A stretch of 64,000 nucleotides of DNA from Belliella kenyensis (GTDB lineage: Bacteria > Bacteroidota > Bacteroidia > Cytophagales > Cyclobacteriaceae), in contig NZ_JAKZGR010000003.1 in assembly GCF_022549675.1 (NCBI RefSeq), forward strand, positions 1-64,000. The letters run 5' to 3'. A program made the translations under genes and the position numbers. Below are positions 62,014 through 64,000 of the stretch, piece by piece. The stretch's first letter is position 1. Every line of letters begins with the position of its first letter. Below the pieces are notes generated by a model. That model saw only the letters and a list, made by a program, of their open reading frames with translations, searched no databases and was not told where the DNA came from.

Positions 62014-62562
62014 ATGCAAAAGAGACTCGTACTGGATCAAAGGCAAATAGAAATCATTCTCAAGCGATTTTGCCATCAATTGATTGAAAATCATGATACT
62101 TTTGAAAATACCGTGCTACTAGGTCTACAACCTAGAGGACCTATCGTTTTGGATAAGATTGCGGCGAAGCTCAAAGAAATTACAGGATTAGATATTCCAT
62201 TTGGATATTTGGATGCCACTTTTCACAGAGATGACTTTAGGAGAAGAGATTTTCCACTCAAAGCCAATGAAACCAAGATTAACTTTTTGATAGAAGGAAA
62301 ACGCGTGGTTTTGGTCGATGATGTTCTGTACAAAGGTCGGTCAGTCAGGGCAGCAATGGATGCAATGATTGCCTTTGGAAGGCCAGCCAAGGTAGAGCTG
62401 ATGGTCTTGGTAGACCGAAAGTTTACCAGAGATTATCCCATTATGCCAGATTACTGCGGATTGAAAGTCAATACCCTGGAGAGTCAATACGTCATCGTAG
62501 AATGGGCTGCCAATGGTTTTGAGAATGATGGTATTTGGATCACAGAAAAAGAGAAAAATTAA
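62014..62562 (+). CDS. pyrR: PyrR-type uracil phosphoribosyltransferase/regulator
   Basis: This 182-residue protein of the type I phosphoribosyltransferase fold has the PRPP loop VDDVLYKGRS at 101-110 and the PyrR-type stretch LGLQPRGPIVLDKIA near 37-51, with a basic YLDATFHRDDFRRRDF segment. PyrR proteins bind pyr mRNA and have weak uracil phosphoribosyltransferase activity. Here it precedes pyrB by 1 bp, so it is part of pyrimidine control. The missing leader space argues against classic attenuation. Confidence 0.9.
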   Translation: MQKRLVLDQRQIEIILKRFCHQLIENHDTFENTVLLGLQPRGPIVLDKIAAKLKEITGLDIPFGYLDATFHRDDFRRRDFPLKANETKINFLIEGKRVVLVDDVLYKGRSVRAAMDAMIAFGRPAKVELMVLVDRKFTRDYPIMPDYCGLKVNTLESQYVIVEWAANGFENDGIWITEKEKN

Positions 62563-62563
62563 C

Positions 62564-63487
62564 ATGTCACAACTCAGCACAAGACACTTACTGGGAATAA
62601 AAGATATCAATGAAGAAGATATCCGATTGATCTTCGAGACTGCGGATAATTTCAAAGAAGTCATCAATCGCCCCATCAAAAAAGTGCCTTCACTAAGAGA
62701 TATTACAATTGCCAACATATTTTTCGAGAATTCTACAAGGACAAAACTCTCGTTTGAACTCGCAGAGAAGCGCCTTTCGGCTGATATTGTCAATTTTTCT
62801 TCCAGCAATAGTTCAGTCAAAAAAGGAGAAACTCTAATCGATACGGTCAACAACATCCTCTCTATGAAAGTAGATATGGTAGTCATGAGGCACAGTAGCC
62901 CAGGAGCGCCCCATTTTCTTTCGAAAAATATCAAAGCAAATATTGTAAATGCAGGCGATGGGACGCACGAGCATCCTACGCAGGCGCTTTTGGATTCATT
63001 TTCTATCAGGGAAAAGCTGGGGGATGTTGCAGGTAAGAAAGTTGCAATCATTGGTGATATTTTGCACTCCAGGGTGGCGCTTTCCAATATCTTCTGCCTT
63101 CAAAAGTTAGGTGCAGAAGTCATGGTCTGTGGACCGATCACTTTGATTCCCAAGCATATCGCTAGCCTAGGTGTAAAAGTAGAGTACGATGTGCGCAAAG
63201 CCTTGGCTTGGTGTGATGTAGCAAATGTACTGAGGATTCAGCTGGAAAGGCAGCAGATCAAATACTTTCCTTCACTCAGGGAATACTCGCTGTACTATGG
63301 TATCAATAAAAAGATGCTAGATAATCTAGATAAAGAGATTGTTATTATGCATCCAGGACCTATCAATAGAGGTGTGGAATTGAATTCCGATGTAGCAGAC
63401 AGCAAGCAATCTATCATCCTCAATCAGGTAGAGAATGGAGTCGCTGTCAGGATGGCGGTGTTGTATTTGCTGGCAGGAGGGAAGTAG
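62564..63487 (+). CDS. pyrB: Aspartate carbamoyltransferase catalytic subunit
   Basis: This 308-residue enzyme joins carbamoyl phosphate and aspartate, the first committed step of pyrimidine synthesis. The carbamoyl-phosphate motif STRT is at 57-60, with HPTQALLD further on and a C-terminal MHPGPINRGVE. No pyrI regulatory gene follows, as in the unregulated class. I chose the ATG at 62564 (1 bp after the pyrR stop); an upstream start at 62513 would overlap pyrR and add 17 residues out of family. Confidence 0.95.
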   Translation: MSQLSTRHLLGIKDINEEDIRLIFETADNFKEVINRPIKKVPSLRDITIANIFFENSTRTKLSFELAEKRLSADIVNFSSSNSSVKKGETLIDTVNNILSMKVDMVVMRHSSPGAPHFLSKNIKANIVNAGDGTHEHPTQALLDSFSIREKLGDVAGKKVAIIGDILHSRVALSNIFCLQKLGAEVMVCGPITLIPKHIASLGVKVEYDVRKALAWCDVANVLRIQLERQQIKYFPSLREYSLYYGINKKMLDNLDKEIVIMHPGPINRGVELNSDVADSKQSIILNQVENGVAVRMAVLYLLAGGK

Positions 63488-63568
63488 TTGTAAGGAAGAG
63501 TTTTATGATGGATCGGGCATATTCTACTTAAAAAGGGCTGGGTTTACTGAATAAATGTTGATGTCTTT

Positions 63569-63994
63569 TTATTTCAAAGAGCTTAGGAACTCTTTTGGAG
63601 ACATGATTGCTAAATTGCTATTTTTATAATCTTTCGTATTTCTGGTAATTATGATAGAGATCTTCTGGTGGTTTTCTGCAGAAAAATTTTGTAGAGCATC
63701 TTCAAAATCAGAAAAGCCTGAGTTTATTGCGTCCAAAACAGACTTTTTATCAATTGTCACAATATCAAAAAGTATATTGGTGACTAGATTTCTGAAATGA
63801 TCGAGTATGTTCATATGTGACATGCCTAATCGCCTCAATAAATAGTATAAATTACTCAAGATGACTGGTGTTGTAAAGCCAAGAACCTCTTTTTTTTCAC
63901 ATAGATTGAGAATTGCTATAGCATCAGATGAAAAAGGTATGCGATCTGTCATGGCATCGAGGATAATATCTGAATCCAAAAGAACAGCTTTCAT
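63569..63994 (-). CDS. PIN-domain protein, probable VapC-type toxin
   Basis: This 141-residue protein has the PIN-domain layout: acidic Asp7 and Asp9 in LLDSDIILD, the mid-domain acidic pair in SDFEDALQ and the end ITRNTKDYKN. PIN toxins are RNases. The gene starts 6 bp before the window edge, and the upstream TAA followed by GCT and its ATG suggests that an antitoxin gene ends just outside. Alternatives are a housekeeping RNase-like protein. The partner cannot be seen here. Confidence 0.75.
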   Translation of the reverse strand: MKAVLLDSDIILDAMTDRIPFSSDAIAILNLCEKKEVLGFTTPVILSNLYYLLRRLGMSHMNILDHFRNLVTNILFDIVTIDKKSVLDAINSGFSDFEDALQNFSAENHQKISIIITRNTKDYKNSNLAIMSPKEFLSSLK

Positions 63995-64000
63995 AGCTTA

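Noticed and set aside
62341-63087. Long minus-strand ORF of 248 codons over pyrR-pyrB
   Set aside because: It is antisense to two well-supported genes, with composition unlike a protein gene; it is a shadow frame.
1-64000. Prophage, integrative element or transposon
   Set aside because: No integrase, transposase, phage structural gene, tRNA-target site or composition break was found; gene order looks chromosomal.

Overview
The window looks like a chromosomal segment of a Bacteroidota bacterium, most likely order Cytophagales and close to the Cyclobacteriaceae. The evidence is a SusC/SusD pair, a second TonB receptor followed by a DUF4249 lipoprotein, GSCFA, DUF3822, DUF1573 and DUF3857 genes, a fused E1 alpha/beta 2-oxoacid dehydrogenase, AT-rich spacers, and several Bacteroidota-type -7 elements (TAnnTTTG) just upstream of genes. 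I see no rRNA, tRNA, CRISPR array, transposase or prophage. Most genes are core or housekeeping.

Layout. 1-865 is a gene-free tandem array of about 160-bp units. 931-6739 holds pyrE, a NUDIX hydrolase, an operon of a pilin-like membrane protein, DUF3822 and coaD, a second NUDIX gene, a RecD-like helicase and a DUF1573 protein. 6776-10983 is a five-gene minus-strand operon (YggS, DUF423, PBP4-type D,D-carboxypeptidase, L,D-carboxypeptidase, SGNH hydrolase) that looks devoted to cell-wall turnover. 11032-14034 holds GH3, LysE and a small membrane protein. 14344-30188 holds alanine dehydrogenase, the fused branched-chain 2-oxoacid dehydrogenase E1, two DUF3857/transglutaminase-like proteins (the first without catalytic residues), purL, GSCFA and priA. 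30250-34512 holds an outer-membrane protein, a TonB receptor and DUF4249.

34513-38510 is the most regulatory-looking part. It contains a LexA-like S24 repressor with an intact Ser/Lys dyad and Ala-Gly cleavage site, coupled to an 81-residue unknown protein behind a palindrome-rich spacer. It also holds a perfect 52-bp palindrome, a DUF389 membrane protein, and a single-domain response regulator with iterons and an overlapping leader ORF. 38565-41081 is an Mla-type lipid transport trio. 41478-45240 holds a large M14 peptidase and an OmpA lipoprotein.

45660-55947 is a compact polysaccharide utilization locus. A membrane-spanning propeller/HTH regulator is divergent from SusC, SusD, a duplicated glycan-binding lipoprotein and a GH16 glucanase, and beta-1,3-glucan (laminarin-like) is the best substrate guess. 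56361-61486 holds a K+ channel and three sugar-nucleotide or glycosyltransferase genes. 61487-64000 holds two copies of a 49-bp dispersed repeat, the pyrR-pyrB operon and a PIN-domain toxin gene whose partner should lie beyond the window.

All functional calls rest on reading the sequence and on remembered family features. No database search was run.
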